Assembly (NCBI GenBank): GCA_030374765.1 | Contig: JARGXX010000092.1 | Coordinates: 1,054,001-1,118,000, forward strand | Length of the DNA stretch: 64,000 nt | Origin: Agarophyton chilense | Lineage: Eukaryota; Rhodophyta; Florideophyceae; Gracilariales; Gracilariaceae | Direction of reading: 5' to 3' | In this document: one piece after another, positions 31,794 through 44,609 of the stretch | Numbering within the stretch: the stretch's first letter is position 1 | How the letters are laid out: each line of letters begins with the position of its first letter | Made by a program: the position numbers and the translations under genes | Notes under the pieces: generated by a model | The model's input: the letters and a program-made list of their open reading frames with translations, nothing else | What the model was told of the DNA's origin: nothing | Database searches by the model: none

Positions 31794-32549
31794 ATGAAGT
31801 TTTTGTTATCGCTTATCTGTATCGCGCTAAAATGGTTTACGGAGGCTTTCGAGCCGAAAAGGGAGGAGGAGGAAGGCGGGCCATGGGGCATTTCCCTAAT
31901 GCTTTTCTCAGGACTGCCTGAAAATGGCAGACGCACATTCGCCAAGACAGGGGTGCAAGAAACGAAAGAGCCGGACGACGCTACGTCAAGCTCTGAGGAA
32001 AGCTGGTGTTCGTGTGTTTCCAACCCCGAGACAGCGTTGGAGCGGTCGGCGGTGACCATCGAGAAAGAGGAGTTGGGGGTATGCAGTTTGAAGCCATACG
32101 ACCAGCCCGTCACCCCTCCAATGGTAAAAGGGATTTGTGGTGCTCCATATTTAAACCACCAAGTCCCGTATGATCCTTACTCCACCCCTCCGGCTGCGAT
32201 CGAGATCTTGAGGGAGATGAGGGAGATGGACGGTGTCGTACTTGGCCACGCTGTGCATCGCTCGCACATGCAACCACAACCTGTGGGAGCCAGGTACGTG
32301 GCAGAGTACTCGGACGGTTCTTCCTCCGAGGAAGACCTCAGAGACATAAGCGAGGCCCTGTCTGTCCCGTCGGAGTTTGACGAACCCCCAAGCCCAGAGC
32401 AAGGTGGTTCGCGCCGCAAGATAGTTTCTCGCCTGGTCAAGAAGTCGGTGAAGAAGCTCAGGCGCGTGTTTAAGCCCACCGAAACACGCCCTGCACGCCA
32501 GCGCCGGTGGTACTCCCGACTTCTGCGTCGTGTCGAAACTATCGAGTAG
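31794..32549 (+). CDS. Array gene, unit 2
   Basis: Same 251-residue product as at 27774, with identical surrounding signals 4020 bp further on. Confidence 0.55.
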   Translation: MKFLLSLICIALKWFTEAFEPKREEEEGGPWGISLMLFSGLPENGRRTFAKTGVQETKEPDDATSSSEESWCSCVSNPETALERSAVTIEKEELGVCSLKPYDQPVTPPMVKGICGAPYLNHQVPYDPYSTPPAAIEILREMREMDGVVLGHAVHRSHMQPQPVGARYVAEYSDGSSSEEDLRDISEALSVPSEFDEPPSPEQGGSRRKIVSRLVKKSVKKLRRVFKPTETRPARQRRWYSRLLRRVETIE

Positions 32550-35500
32550 ATAGTTTTAGAAGCGGATGGTAGTTCGTCGATAAAAGAAAGGTAAAAGAAA
32601 AGGCAGTCGCGGACTGTGAAGAAGATGCACGTGCCTTTGATGTGGAGGCTTTGTGCATTTGCGTCGCAGCACGTCGCAGCAGCAGTGCTGCTGTGACGCA
32701 AATGCACAACGCCACCAATAACAACCATTGAATGGACGCGAGGCAGATGGAGCGCACATTGCTGTAAAGATGAGATACCTTCGTTCACAGCACTGCACAT
32801 GCGCTGGCGACAATAAAACAACGCCCAAGCGGGTGGGCGGCTCGGCGGCATGCGGCGCTGCCAACGAACGCGAGCTATTCTTAGCCTCCCTGCGAGTTGT
32901 GGTGCTCAGTGTCGTTGAACAAGTTGTGAGCGCGCCTTCCGATGCGCTGCCTCGTGGCGTGCTTCGAGCTTCGAGCGTTGGACACGGCTGGGTAGTCGTC
33001 AAAAGACGTTCGGATCGGTTTGATACAGGCGTTGGCCCATTTTCCCGGTGCCGATGTGGCAGAACCGATGCTCAGACAACTGGCACGCGATGGAGGGGTT
33101 TCTTCATTGCATGCGACAGAAATGGGTGCCGCGCCAACGTGGTGAGACATAATCCATCACCTGCAGAAGGGTTGAAGTAGGCGCAGTGTGCGTTCTCGGC
33201 TTCAATCGCGGACGAGGCATGCAGATTCGGCTTCGACTTTGCACAGATGCCATACAATGAGCAGAAGATGTCTTCCGCATGCCAGAGGTAGTCGCTCATG
33301 AATCGGTGCCTTTTAAGCACGGCGGGCATGGTAGAGAGTGCGCGGAACTCATGAGGTGAGTGCAGCGCAGCGCAGCGCAGACGGTCACTAATGAGAGGTG
33401 GGGGTTGGGCAAGTGGATGGTGGACGCTGTGAACAGTTTGGTGGACGCTGTGCAGGGTTTGGTGGAGGTGAAGACGAGGCCAGTCGGCTCGAGGGAGTGT
33501 GTCGGGATCATGCTTGGGACGATTGACTGGTAAGGAAGATTGGAGCGAGCTGACTGTAACGCGAGTTGAATGAGGCGGGCCTCTCGATGGAAGTGCCATG
33601 ACACGGTACGCGGAATGATGGGTGTGATCAACTGGGTCACTGCTCTCCAAGCATGGATCGGCACGATTTGGTCCTTGTGCGGCAGGCGATCGGCGGCGGA
33701 GCCACTGCATGAGACACGGCGAGCATAGCCGCGGGCAAAAGGGCATGAAAGCGCCAAATGTGGTTGCGCGTTGCAGCGGCTGTTGCAAGCCACCTGTTGC
33801 GCCACGGCGCGTATTCTGCGCCACGGCGCGTACGCATTAAGCCAAGCCGGCGAGGCTTTCACTGTCGCTGTACTGAAGAACTGCCGAGTTAGGAACACAC
33901 GGAACGGAGACAGGAAATCTGGAGTGTTCGACCCCACTGCATTTCTTGTTCAAGCTCTCGCTGAAAGGGCGGCGCGCACATTTGAGCCAGTGGTTCATCC
34001 AAAAGAGAGACAGTGCCTCGTATCCTTGAGGCAGCGCACCGTTCACTGCAGCTGGTGTGCTGCTACAGGGCGCTCCCAAACCAGGGATATGGCTCTTTCG
34101 GCTTGAAGTGAGTGTCTTCGACATTCCATCAGCCACAAAAGAGGAGAACGCATTGTAGGATGTCCAGTGCATGCCATGATAGTACAACCCTGGTGGCGTT
34201 TCATCGCATTGCGCGATCCGAGTAGGAAGAGGGAAGCACAACCACATTTTGTGAACAGTTTCTTTTTACCAGCTCAGCTCCTAAGGGTGCCGATCATTTT
34301 CTACTATGGCACGTCCTGCTCGGTATTCGTCTCCCGAATTTGCGAAAACACAACTTCAGCTGTAGTCAGAGCCATCATTTAGTATCTGTCGCTGCCTTTT
34401 CCTTTTTTCAGTAGGTATTGACGATGAAAAAAGCACCCACTGCGCCTCACGCCTCACTAATCAGCTGCTTCTCACATCCGCCAGCTGTCACTACAATCGA
34501 AGCAGTGCCTATTCGACTGTACAAGCTCACGGGACGATCGCCTGTTGTAGTTTGTTCAGCATGAAGGACATCGCTCAGATGGCGGCCTGCACTGGTGTCA
34601 CTGATACCTCGTGTAGCAAGTGAATGATGATCCAATGAGTTTGTTTTTTCTTGCACCATAGAAGCGTGCGGCTCAGACACTTGAAAAGGGTGTGAAGAAT
34701 TCGAATGACCCATAGCACGCAGGCTGTGTTTGCAGGAACCCGTGATCACGCACAACATATCTGGGCAATGTACATCGGTGCAGTGTACATCGGTGCAGTG
34801 TACATCGGTGCAGTGTACATCGGGGCAGTGTACATCGGTGCAGTGTACATCGGTGCTTTGCATCAAGCGCGGCGCAATCGACTGAGCTCTGAACTGCTTG
34901 GTACTGTTCGCCGTGGAAAACTCTGGACCATGACCGACCCCTGGGTGCCCACGATACAATCTCCCGAGCGGCGACATCTCGTCTTCAAGATAACTACCTA
35001 TGCCGCTTGGACATGTGCTTTGGTGGCGGCTCTATTTCCTGGAAGAGAAAGTTAGAAATTTTCCATGAGTCTTTCCCTCTCGAGCACTACTCACTTGAAA
35101 CTGCGCGCATCCCAAAGCTTTCGTTACTTCTACATACACGGCCCAGAGTTATTCGGCCCCGTTTTCTAGTCGGCACCCAACAGTCGATAGTTAGCATTAC
35201 CCGATAGTACTGTGTTTCGAATTGTATGACACAGTGTAAAGGTTTAGCTTCACACGGCGCATAACTTAACAACACAACGTGTTGTGAGGGCTCGCTTTGT
35301 CGCGGTTTCGTAAGATCAATTTCAATAGTAGTATGAACAAAGTGACCGTTTGAACTGCACAAGAGCCTCCTGTGCGTTAGGTAAGCTGAACAAGAAGCAC
35401 GTGCAGTTTAATTACAACAAACAGAACAGTGAGGTTTGGCTGCGATTTTGAAGTGATATACTGCACTACGAGGAGCTGCCTACTATGTATCGTAGACGAT

Positions 35501-35813
35501 ACGGCCAGTACCTGCCTGCTCCTTTTGGTGCTCCGTCACCCCCGCGCATGTGGCGCTGTTCGAATCAAAAGCACGACGCGGCGTCGCTATTCGTCCTAAT
35601 TGAAGCCAGCACCGCTGTTCAGGGTCAATTCGAATAGCTCAGGTACAGGTCCCAGTCTTTGCGCTACATTTCCGACCGAATAAAAGGCGACACAGCCATG
35701 GGAACATGCCATCAATCTGCTCTTTTCAGGAGCGTCTCTAAATACCTGTTAATTTGCCTCTTGCAAGAAAATCCTAAAGCATTGGGCCTGAGACGCTCCT
35801 CACCACAACCAAT

Positions 35814-36569
35814 ATGAAGTTTTTGTTATCGCTTATCTGTATCGCGCTAAAATGGTTTACGGAGGCTTTCGAGCCGAAAAGGGAGGAGGAGGAAGGCGGG
35901 CCATGGGGCATTTCCCTAATGCTTTTCTCAGGACTGCCTGAAAATGGCAGACGCACATTCGCCAAGACAGGGGTGCAAGAAACGAAAGAGCCGGACGACG
36001 CTACGTCAAGCTCTGAGGAAAGCTGGTGTTCGTGTGTTTCCAACCCCGAGACAGCGTTGGAGCGGTCGGCGGTGACCATCGAGAAAGAGGAGTTGGGGGT
36101 ATGCAGTTTGAAGCCATACGACCAGCCCGTCACCCCTCCAATGGTAAAAGGGATTTGTGGTGCTCCATATTTAAACCACCAAGTCCCGTATGATCCTTAC
36201 TCCACCCCTCCGGCTGCGATCGAGATCTTGAGGGAGATGAGGGAGATGGACGGTGTCGTACTTGGCCACGCTGTGCATCGCTCGCACATGCAACCACAAC
36301 CTGTGGGAGCCAGGTACGTGGCAGAGTACTCGGACGGTTCTTCCTCCGAGGAAGACCTCAGAGACATAAGCGAGGCCCTGTCTGTCCCGTCGGAGTTTGA
36401 CGAACCCCCAAGCCCAGAGCAAGGTGGTTCGCGCCGCAAGATAGTTTCTCGCCTGGTCAAGAAGTCGGTGAAGAAGCTCAGGCGCGTGTTTAAGCCCACC
36501 GAAACACGCCCTGCACGCCAGCGCCGGTGGTACTCCCGACTTCTGCGTCGTGTCGAAACTATCGAGTAG
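35814..36569 (+). CDS. Array gene, unit 3
   Basis: Identical translation to unit 1. The unit ends with the T variant of the minisatellite at 38846. Confidence 0.55.
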   Translation: MKFLLSLICIALKWFTEAFEPKREEEEGGPWGISLMLFSGLPENGRRTFAKTGVQETKEPDDATSSSEESWCSCVSNPETALERSAVTIEKEELGVCSLKPYDQPVTPPMVKGICGAPYLNHQVPYDPYSTPPAAIEILREMREMDGVVLGHAVHRSHMQPQPVGARYVAEYSDGSSSEEDLRDISEALSVPSEFDEPPSPEQGGSRRKIVSRLVKKSVKKLRRVFKPTETRPARQRRWYSRLLRRVETIE

Positions 36570-39500
36570 ATAGTTTTAGAAGCGGATGGTAGTTCGTCGA
36601 TAAAAGAAAGGTAAAAGAAAAGGCAGTCGCGGACTGTGAAGAAGATGCACGTGCCTTTGATGTGGAGGCTTTGTGCATTTGCGTCGCAGCACGTCGCAGC
36701 AGCAGTGCTGCTGTGACGCAAATGCACAACGCCACCAATAACAACCATTGAATGGACGCGAGGCAGATGGAGCGCACATTGCTGTAAAGATGAGATACCT
36801 TCGTTCACAGCACTGCACATGCGCTGGCGACAATAAAACAACGCCCAAGCGGGTGGGCGGCTCGGCGGCATGCGGCGCTGCCAACGAACGCGAGCTATTC
36901 TTAGCCTCCCTGCGAGTTGTGGTGCTCAGTGTCGTTGAACAAGTTGTGAGCGCGCCTTCCGATGCGCTGCCTCGTGGCGTGCTTCGAGCTTCGAGCGTTG
37001 GACACGGCTGGGTAGTCGTCAAAAGACGTTCGGATCGGTTTGATACAGGCGTTGGCCCATTTTCCCGGTGCCGATGTGGCAGAACCGATGCTCAGACAAC
37101 TGGCACGCGATGGAGGGGTTTCTTCATTGCATGCGACAGAAATGGGTGCCGCGCCAACGTGGTGAGACATAATCCATCACCTGCAGAAGGGTTGAAGTAG
37201 GCGCAGTGTGCGTTCTCGGCTTCAATCGCGGACGAGGCATGCAGATTCGGCTTCGACTTTGCACAGATGCCATACAATGAGCAGAAGATGTCTTCCGCAT
37301 GCCAGAGGTAGTCGCTCATGAATCGGTGCCTTTTAAGCACGGCGGGCATGGTAGAGAGTGCGCGGAACTCATGAGGTGAGTGCAGCGCAGCGCAGCGCAG
37401 ACGGTCACTAATGAGAGGTGGGGGTTGGGCAAGTGGATGGTGGACGCTGTGAACAGTTTGGTGGACGCTGTGCAGGGTTTGGTGGAGGTGAAGACGAGGC
37501 CAGTCGGCTCGAGGGAGTGTGTCGGGATCATGCTTGGGACGATTGACTGGTAAGGAAGATTGGAGCGAGCTGACTGTAACGCGAGTTGAATGAGGCGGGC
37601 CTCTCGATGGAAGTGCCATGACACGGTACGCGGAATGATGGGTGTGATCAACTGGGTCACTGCTCTCCAAGCATGGATCGGCACGATTTGGTCCTTGTGC
37701 GGCAGGCGATCGGCGGCGGAGCCACTGCATGAGACACGGCGAGCATAGCCGCGGGCAAAAGGGCATGAAAGCGCCAAATGTGGTTGCGCGTTGCAGCGGC
37801 TGTTGCAAGCCACCTGTTGCGCCACGGCGCGTATTCTGCGCCACGGCGCGTACGCATTAAGCCAAGCCGGCGAGGCTTTCACTGTCGCTGTACTGAAGAA
37901 CTGCCGAGTTAGGAACACACGGAACGGAGACAGGAAATCTGGAGTGTTCGACCCCACTGCATTTCTTGTTCAAGCTCTCGCTGAAAGGGCGGCGCGCACA
38001 TTTGAGCCAGTGGTTCATCCAAAAGAGAGACAGTGCCTCGTATCCTTGAGGCAGCGCACCGTTCACTGCAGCTGGTGTGCTGCTACAGGGCGCTCCCAAA
38101 CCAGGGATATGGCTCTTTCGGCTTGAAGTGAGTGTCTTCGACATTCCATCAGCCACAAAAGAGGAGAACGCATTGTAGGATGTCCAGTGCATGCCATGAT
38201 AGTACAACCCTGGTGGCGTTTCATCGCATTGCGCGATCCGAGTAGGAAGAGGGAAGCACAACCACATTTTGTGAACAGTTTCTTTTTACCAGCTCAGCTC
38301 CTAAGGGTGCCGATCATTTTCTACTATGGCACGTCCTGCTCGGTATTCGTCTCCCGAATTTGCGAAAACACAACTTCAGCTGTAGTCAGAGCCATCATTT
38401 AGTATCTGTCGCTGCCTTTTCCTTTTTTCAGTAGGTATTGACGATGAAAAAAGCACCCACTGCGCCTCACGCCTCACTAATCAGCTGCTTCTCACATCCG
38501 CCAGCTGTCACTACAATCGAAGCAGTGCCTATTCGACTGTACAAGCTCACGGGACGATCGCCTGTTGTAGTTTGTTCAGCATGAAGGACATCGCTCAGAT
38601 GGCGGCCTGCACTGGTGTCACTGATACCTCGTGTAGCAAGTGAATGATGATCCAATGAGTTTGTTTTTTCTTGCACCATAGAAGCGTGCGGCTCAGACAC
38701 TTGAAAAGGGTGTGAAGAATTCGAATGACCCATAGCACGCAGGCTGTGTTTGCAGGAACCCGTGATCACGCACAACATATCTGGGCAATGTACATCGGTG
38801 CAGTGTACATCGGTGCAGTGTACATCGGTGCAGTGTACATCGGGGTAGTGTACATCGGTGCAGTGTACATCGGTGCTTTGCATCAAGCGCGGCGCAATCG
38901 ACTGAGCTCTGAACTGCTTGGTACTGTTCGCCGTGGAAAACTCTGGACCATGACCGACCCCTGGGTGCCCACGATACAATCTCCCGAGCGGCGACATCTC
39001 GTCTTCAAGATAACTACCTATGCCGCTTGGACATGTGCTTTGGTGGCGGCTCTATTTCCTGGAAGAGAAAGTTAGAAATTTTCCATGAGTCTTTCCCTCT
39101 CGAGCACTACTCACTTGAAACTGCGCGCATCCCAAAGCTTTCGTTACTTCTACATACACGGCCCAGAGTTATTCGGCCCCGTTTTCTAGTCGGCACCCAA
39201 CAGTCGATAGTTAGCATTACCCGATAGTACTGTGTTTCGAATTGTATGACACAGTGTAAAGGTTTAGCTTCACACGGCGCATAACTTAACAACACAACGT
39301 GTTGTGAGGGCTCGCTTTGTCGCGGTTTCGTAAGATCAATTTCAATAGTAGTATGAACAAAGTGACCGTTTGAACTGCACAAGAGCCTCCTGTGCGTTAG
39401 GTAAGCTGAACAAGAAGCACGTGCAGTTTAATTACAACAAACAGAACAGTGAGGTTTGGCTGCGATTTTGAAGTGATATACTGCACTACGAGGAGCTGCC

Positions 39501-39833
39501 TACTATGTATCGTAGACGATACGGCCAGTACCTGCCTGCTCCTTTTGGTGCTCCGTCACCCCCGCGCATGTGGCGCTGTTCGAATCAAAAGCACGACGCG
39601 GCGTCGCTATTCGTCCTAATTGAAGCCAGCACCGCTGTTCAGGGTCAATTCGAATAGCTCAGGTACAGGTCCCAGTCTTTGCGCTACATTTCCGACCGAA
39701 TAAAAGGCGACACAGCCATGGGAACATGCCATCAATCTGCTCTTTTCAGGAGCGTCTCTAAATACCTGTTAATTTGCCTCTTGCAAGAAAATCCTAAAGC
39801 ATTGGGCCTGAGACGCTCCTCACCACAACCAAT

Positions 39834-40589
39834 ATGAAGTTTTTGTTATCGCTTATCTGTATCGCGCTAAAATGGTTTACGGAGGCTTTCGAGCCGAAAA
39901 GGGAGGAGGAGGAAGGCGGGCCATGGGGCATTTCCCTAATGCTTTTCTCAGGACTGCCTGAAAATGGCAGACGCACATTCGCCAAGACAGGGGTGCAAGA
40001 AACGAAAGAGCCGGACGACGCTACGTCAAGCTCTGAGGAAAGCTGGTGTTCGTGTGTTTCCAACCCCGAGACAGCGTTGGAGCGGTCGGCGGTGACCATC
40101 GAGAAAGAGGAGTTGGGGGTATGCAGTTTGAAGCCATACGACCAGCCCGTCACCCCTCCAATGGTAAAAGGGATTTGTGGTGCTCCATATTTAAACCACC
40201 AAGTCCCGTATGATCCTTACTCCACCCCTCCGGCTGCGATCGAGATCTTGAGGGAGATGAGGGAGATGGACGGTGTCGTACTTGGCCACGCTGTGCATCG
40301 CTCGCACATGCAACCACAACCTGTGGGAGCCAGGTACGTGGCAGAGTACTCGGACGGTTCTTCCTCCGAGGAAGACCTCAGAGACATAAGCGAGGCCCTG
40401 TCTGTCCCGTCGGAGTTTGACGAACCCCCAAGCCCAGAGCAAGGTGGTTCGCGCCGCAAGATAGTTTCTCGCCTGGTCAAGAAGTCGGTGAAGAAGCTCA
40501 GGCGCGTGTTTAAGCCCACCGAAACACGCCCTGCACGCCAGCGCCGGTGGTACTCCCGACTTCTGCGTCGTGTCGAAACTATCGAGTAG
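39834..40589 (+). CDS. Array gene, unit 4
   Basis: Identical translation to unit 1. The T variant of the minisatellite is shared with units 3, 5 and 6. Confidence 0.55.
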   Translation: MKFLLSLICIALKWFTEAFEPKREEEEGGPWGISLMLFSGLPENGRRTFAKTGVQETKEPDDATSSSEESWCSCVSNPETALERSAVTIEKEELGVCSLKPYDQPVTPPMVKGICGAPYLNHQVPYDPYSTPPAAIEILREMREMDGVVLGHAVHRSHMQPQPVGARYVAEYSDGSSSEEDLRDISEALSVPSEFDEPPSPEQGGSRRKIVSRLVKKSVKKLRRVFKPTETRPARQRRWYSRLLRRVETIE

Positions 40590-43500
40590 ATAGTTTTAGA
40601 AGCGGATGGTAGTTCGTCGATAAAAGAAAGGTAAAAGAAAAGGCAGTCGCGGACTGTGAAGAAGATGCACGTGCCTTTGATGTGGAGGCTTTGTGCATTT
40701 GCGTCGCAGCACGTCGCAGCAGCAGTGCTGCTGTGACGCAAATGCACAACGCCACCAATAACAACCATTGAATGGACGCGAGGCAGATGGAGCGCACATT
40801 GCTGTAAAGATGAGATACCTTCGTTCACAGCACTGCACATGCGCTGGCGACAATAAAACAACGCCCAAGCGGGTGGGCGGCTCGGCGGCATGCGGCGCTG
40901 CCAACGAACGCGAGCTATTCTTAGCCTCCCTGCGAGTTGTGGTGCTCAGTGTCGTTGAACAAGTTGTGAGCGCGCCTTCCGATGCGCTGCCTCGTGGCGT
41001 GCTTCGAGCTTCGAGCGTTGGACACGGCTGGGTAGTCGTCAAAAGACGTTCGGATCGGTTTGATACAGGCGTTGGCCCATTTTCCCGGTGCCGATGTGGC
41101 AGAACCGATGCTCAGACAACTGGCACGCGATGGAGGGGTTTCTTCATTGCATGCGACAGAAATGGGTGCCGCGCCAACGTGGTGAGACATAATCCATCAC
41201 CTGCAGAAGGGTTGAAGTAGGCGCAGTGTGCGTTCTCGGCTTCAATCGCGGACGAGGCATGCAGATTCGGCTTCGACTTTGCACAGATGCCATACAATGA
41301 GCAGAAGATGTCTTCCGCATGCCAGAGGTAGTCGCTCATGAATCGGTGCCTTTTAAGCACGGCGGGCATGGTAGAGAGTGCGCGGAACTCATGAGGTGAG
41401 TGCAGCGCAGCGCAGCGCAGACGGTCACTAATGAGAGGTGGGGGTTGGGCAAGTGGATGGTGGACGCTGTGAACAGTTTGGTGGACGCTGTGCAGGGTTT
41501 GGTGGAGGTGAAGACGAGGCCAGTCGGCTCGAGGGAGTGTGTCGGGATCATGCTTGGGACGATTGACTGGTAAGGAAGATTGGAGCGAGCTGACTGTAAC
41601 GCGAGTTGAATGAGGCGGGCCTCTCGATGGAAGTGCCATGACACGGTACGCGGAATGATGGGTGTGATCAACTGGGTCACTGCTCTCCAAGCATGGATCG
41701 GCACGATTTGGTCCTTGTGCGGCAGGCGATCGGCGGCGGAGCCACTGCATGAGACACGGCGAGCATAGCCGCGGGCAAAAGGGCATGAAAGCGCCAAATG
41801 TGGTTGCGCGTTGCAGCGGCTGTTGCAAGCCACCTGTTGCGCCACGGCGCGTATTCTGCGCCACGGCGCGTACGCATTAAGCCAAGCCGGCGAGGCTTTC
41901 ACTGTCGCTGTACTGAAGAACTGCCGAGTTAGGAACACACGGAACGGAGACAGGAAATCTGGAGTGTTCGACCCCACTGCATTTCTTGTTCAAGCTCTCG
42001 CTGAAAGGGCGGCGCGCACATTTGAGCCAGTGGTTCATCCAAAAGAGAGACAGTGCCTCGTATCCTTGAGGCAGCGCACCGTTCACTGCAGCTGGTGTGC
42101 TGCTACAGGGCGCTCCCAAACCAGGGATATGGCTCTTTCGGCTTGAAGTGAGTGTCTTCGACATTCCATCAGCCACAAAAGAGGAGAACGCATTGTAGGA
42201 TGTCCAGTGCATGCCATGATAGTACAACCCTGGTGGCGTTTCATCGCATTGCGCGATCCGAGTAGGAAGAGGGAAGCACAACCACATTTTGTGAACAGTT
42301 TCTTTTTACCAGCTCAGCTCCTAAGGGTGCCGATCATTTTCTACTATGGCACGTCCTGCTCGGTATTCGTCTCCCGAATTTGCGAAAACACAACTTCAGC
42401 TGTAGTCAGAGCCATCATTTAGTATCTGTCGCTGCCTTTTCCTTTTTTCAGTAGGTATTGACGATGAAAAAAGCACCCACTGCGCCTCACGCCTCACTAA
42501 TCAGCTGCTTCTCACATCCGCCAGCTGTCACTACAATCGAAGCAGTGCCTATTCGACTGTACAAGCTCACGGGACGATCGCCTGTTGTAGTTTGTTCAGC
42601 ATGAAGGACATCGCTCAGATGGCGGCCTGCACTGGTGTCACTGATACCTCGTGTAGCAAGTGAATGATGATCCAATGAGTTTGTTTTTTCTTGCACCATA
42701 GAAGCGTGCGGCTCAGACACTTGAAAAGGGTGTGAAGAATTCGAATGACCCATAGCACGCAGGCTGTGTTTGCAGGAACCCGTGATCACGCACAACATAT
42801 CTGGGCAATGTACATCGGTGCAGTGTACATCGGTGCAGTGTACATCGGTGCAGTGTACATCGGGGTAGTGTACATCGGTGCAGTGTACATCGGTGCTTTG
42901 CATCAAGCGCGGCGCAATCGACTGAGCTCTGAACTGCTTGGTACTGTTCGCCGTGGAAAACTCTGGACCATGACCGACCCCTGGGTGCCCACGATACAAT
43001 CTCCCGAGCGGCGACATCTCGTCTTCAAGATAACTACCTATGCCGCTTGGACATGTGCTTTGGTGGCGGCTCTATTTCCTGGAAGAGAAAGTTAGAAATT
43101 TTCCATGAGTCTTTCCCTCTCGAGCACTACTCACTTGAAACTGCGCGCATCCCAAAGCTTTCGTTACTTCTACATACACGGCCCAGAGTTATTCGGCCCC
43201 GTTTTCTAGTCGGCACCCAACAGTCGATAGTTAGCATTACCCGATAGTACTGTGTTTCGAATTGTATGACACAGTGTAAAGGTTTAGCTTCACACGGCGC
43301 ATAACTTAACAACACAACGTGTTGTGAGGGCTCGCTTTGTCGCGGTTTCGTAAGATCAATTTCAATAGTAGTATGAACAAAGTGACCGTTTGAACTGCAC
43401 AAGAGCCTCCTGTGCGTTAGGTAAGCTGAACAAGAAGCACGTGCAGTTTAATTACAACAAACAGAACAGTGAGGTTTGGCTGCGATTTTGAAGTGATATA

Positions 43501-43853
43501 CTGCACTACGAGGAGCTGCCTACTATGTATCGTAGACGATACGGCCAGTACCTGCCTGCTCCTTTTGGTGCTCCGTCACCCCCGCGCATGTGGCGCTGTT
43601 CGAATCAAAAGCACGACGCGGCGTCGCTATTCGTCCTAATTGAAGCCAGCACCGCTGTTCAGGGTCAATTCGAATAGCTCAGGTACAGGTCCCAGTCTTT
43701 GCGCTACATTTCCGACCGAATAAAAGGCGACACAGCCATGGGAACATGCCATCAATCTGCTCTTTTCAGGAGCGTCTCTAAATACCTGTTAATTTGCCTC
43801 TTGCAAGAAAATCCTAAAGCATTGGGCCTGAGACGCTCCTCACCACAACCAAT

Positions 43854-44609
43854 ATGAAGTTTTTGTTATCGCTTATCTGTATCGCGCTAAAATGGTTTAC
43901 GGAGGCTTTCGAGCCGAAAAGGGAGGAGGAGGAAGGCGGGCCATGGGGCATTTCCCTAATGCTTTTCTCAGGACTGCCTGAAAATGGCAGACGCACATTC
44001 GCCAAGACAGGGGTGCAAGAAACGAAAGAGCCGGACGACGCTACGTCAAGCTCTGAGGAAAGCTGGTGTTCGTGTGTTTCCAACCCCGAGACAGCGTTGG
44101 AGCGGTCGGCGGTGACCATCGAGAAAGAGGAGTTGGGGGTATGCAGTTTGAAGCCATACGACCAGCCCGTCACCCCTCCAATGGTAAAAGGGATTTGTGG
44201 TGCTCCATATTTAAACCACCAAGTCCCGTATGATCCTTACTCCACCCCTCCGGCTGCGATCGAGATCTTGAGGGAGATGAGGGAGATGGACGGTGTCGTA
44301 CTTGGCCACGCTGTGCATCGCTCGCACATGCAACCACAACCTGTGGGAGCCAGGTACGTGGCAGAGTACTCGGACGGTTCTTCCTCCGAGGAAGACCTCA
44401 GAGACATAAGCGAGGCCCTGTCTGTCCCGTCGGAGTTTGACGAACCCCCAAGCCCAGAGCAAGGTGGTTCGCGCCGCAAGATAGTTTCTCGCCTGGTCAA
44501 GAAGTCGGTGAAGAAGCTCAGGCGCGTGTTTAAGCCCACCGAAACACGCCCTGCACGCCAGCGCCGGTGGTACTCCCGACTTCTGCGTCGTGTCGAAACT
44601 ATCGAGTAG
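43854..44609 (+). CDS. Array gene, unit 5
   Basis: Identical translation to unit 1. I see no difference between this unit and units 4 and 6. Confidence 0.55.
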   Translation: MKFLLSLICIALKWFTEAFEPKREEEEGGPWGISLMLFSGLPENGRRTFAKTGVQETKEPDDATSSSEESWCSCVSNPETALERSAVTIEKEELGVCSLKPYDQPVTPPMVKGICGAPYLNHQVPYDPYSTPPAAIEILREMREMDGVVLGHAVHRSHMQPQPVGARYVAEYSDGSSSEEDLRDISEALSVPSEFDEPPSPEQGGSRRKIVSRLVKKSVKKLRRVFKPTETRPARQRRWYSRLLRRVETIE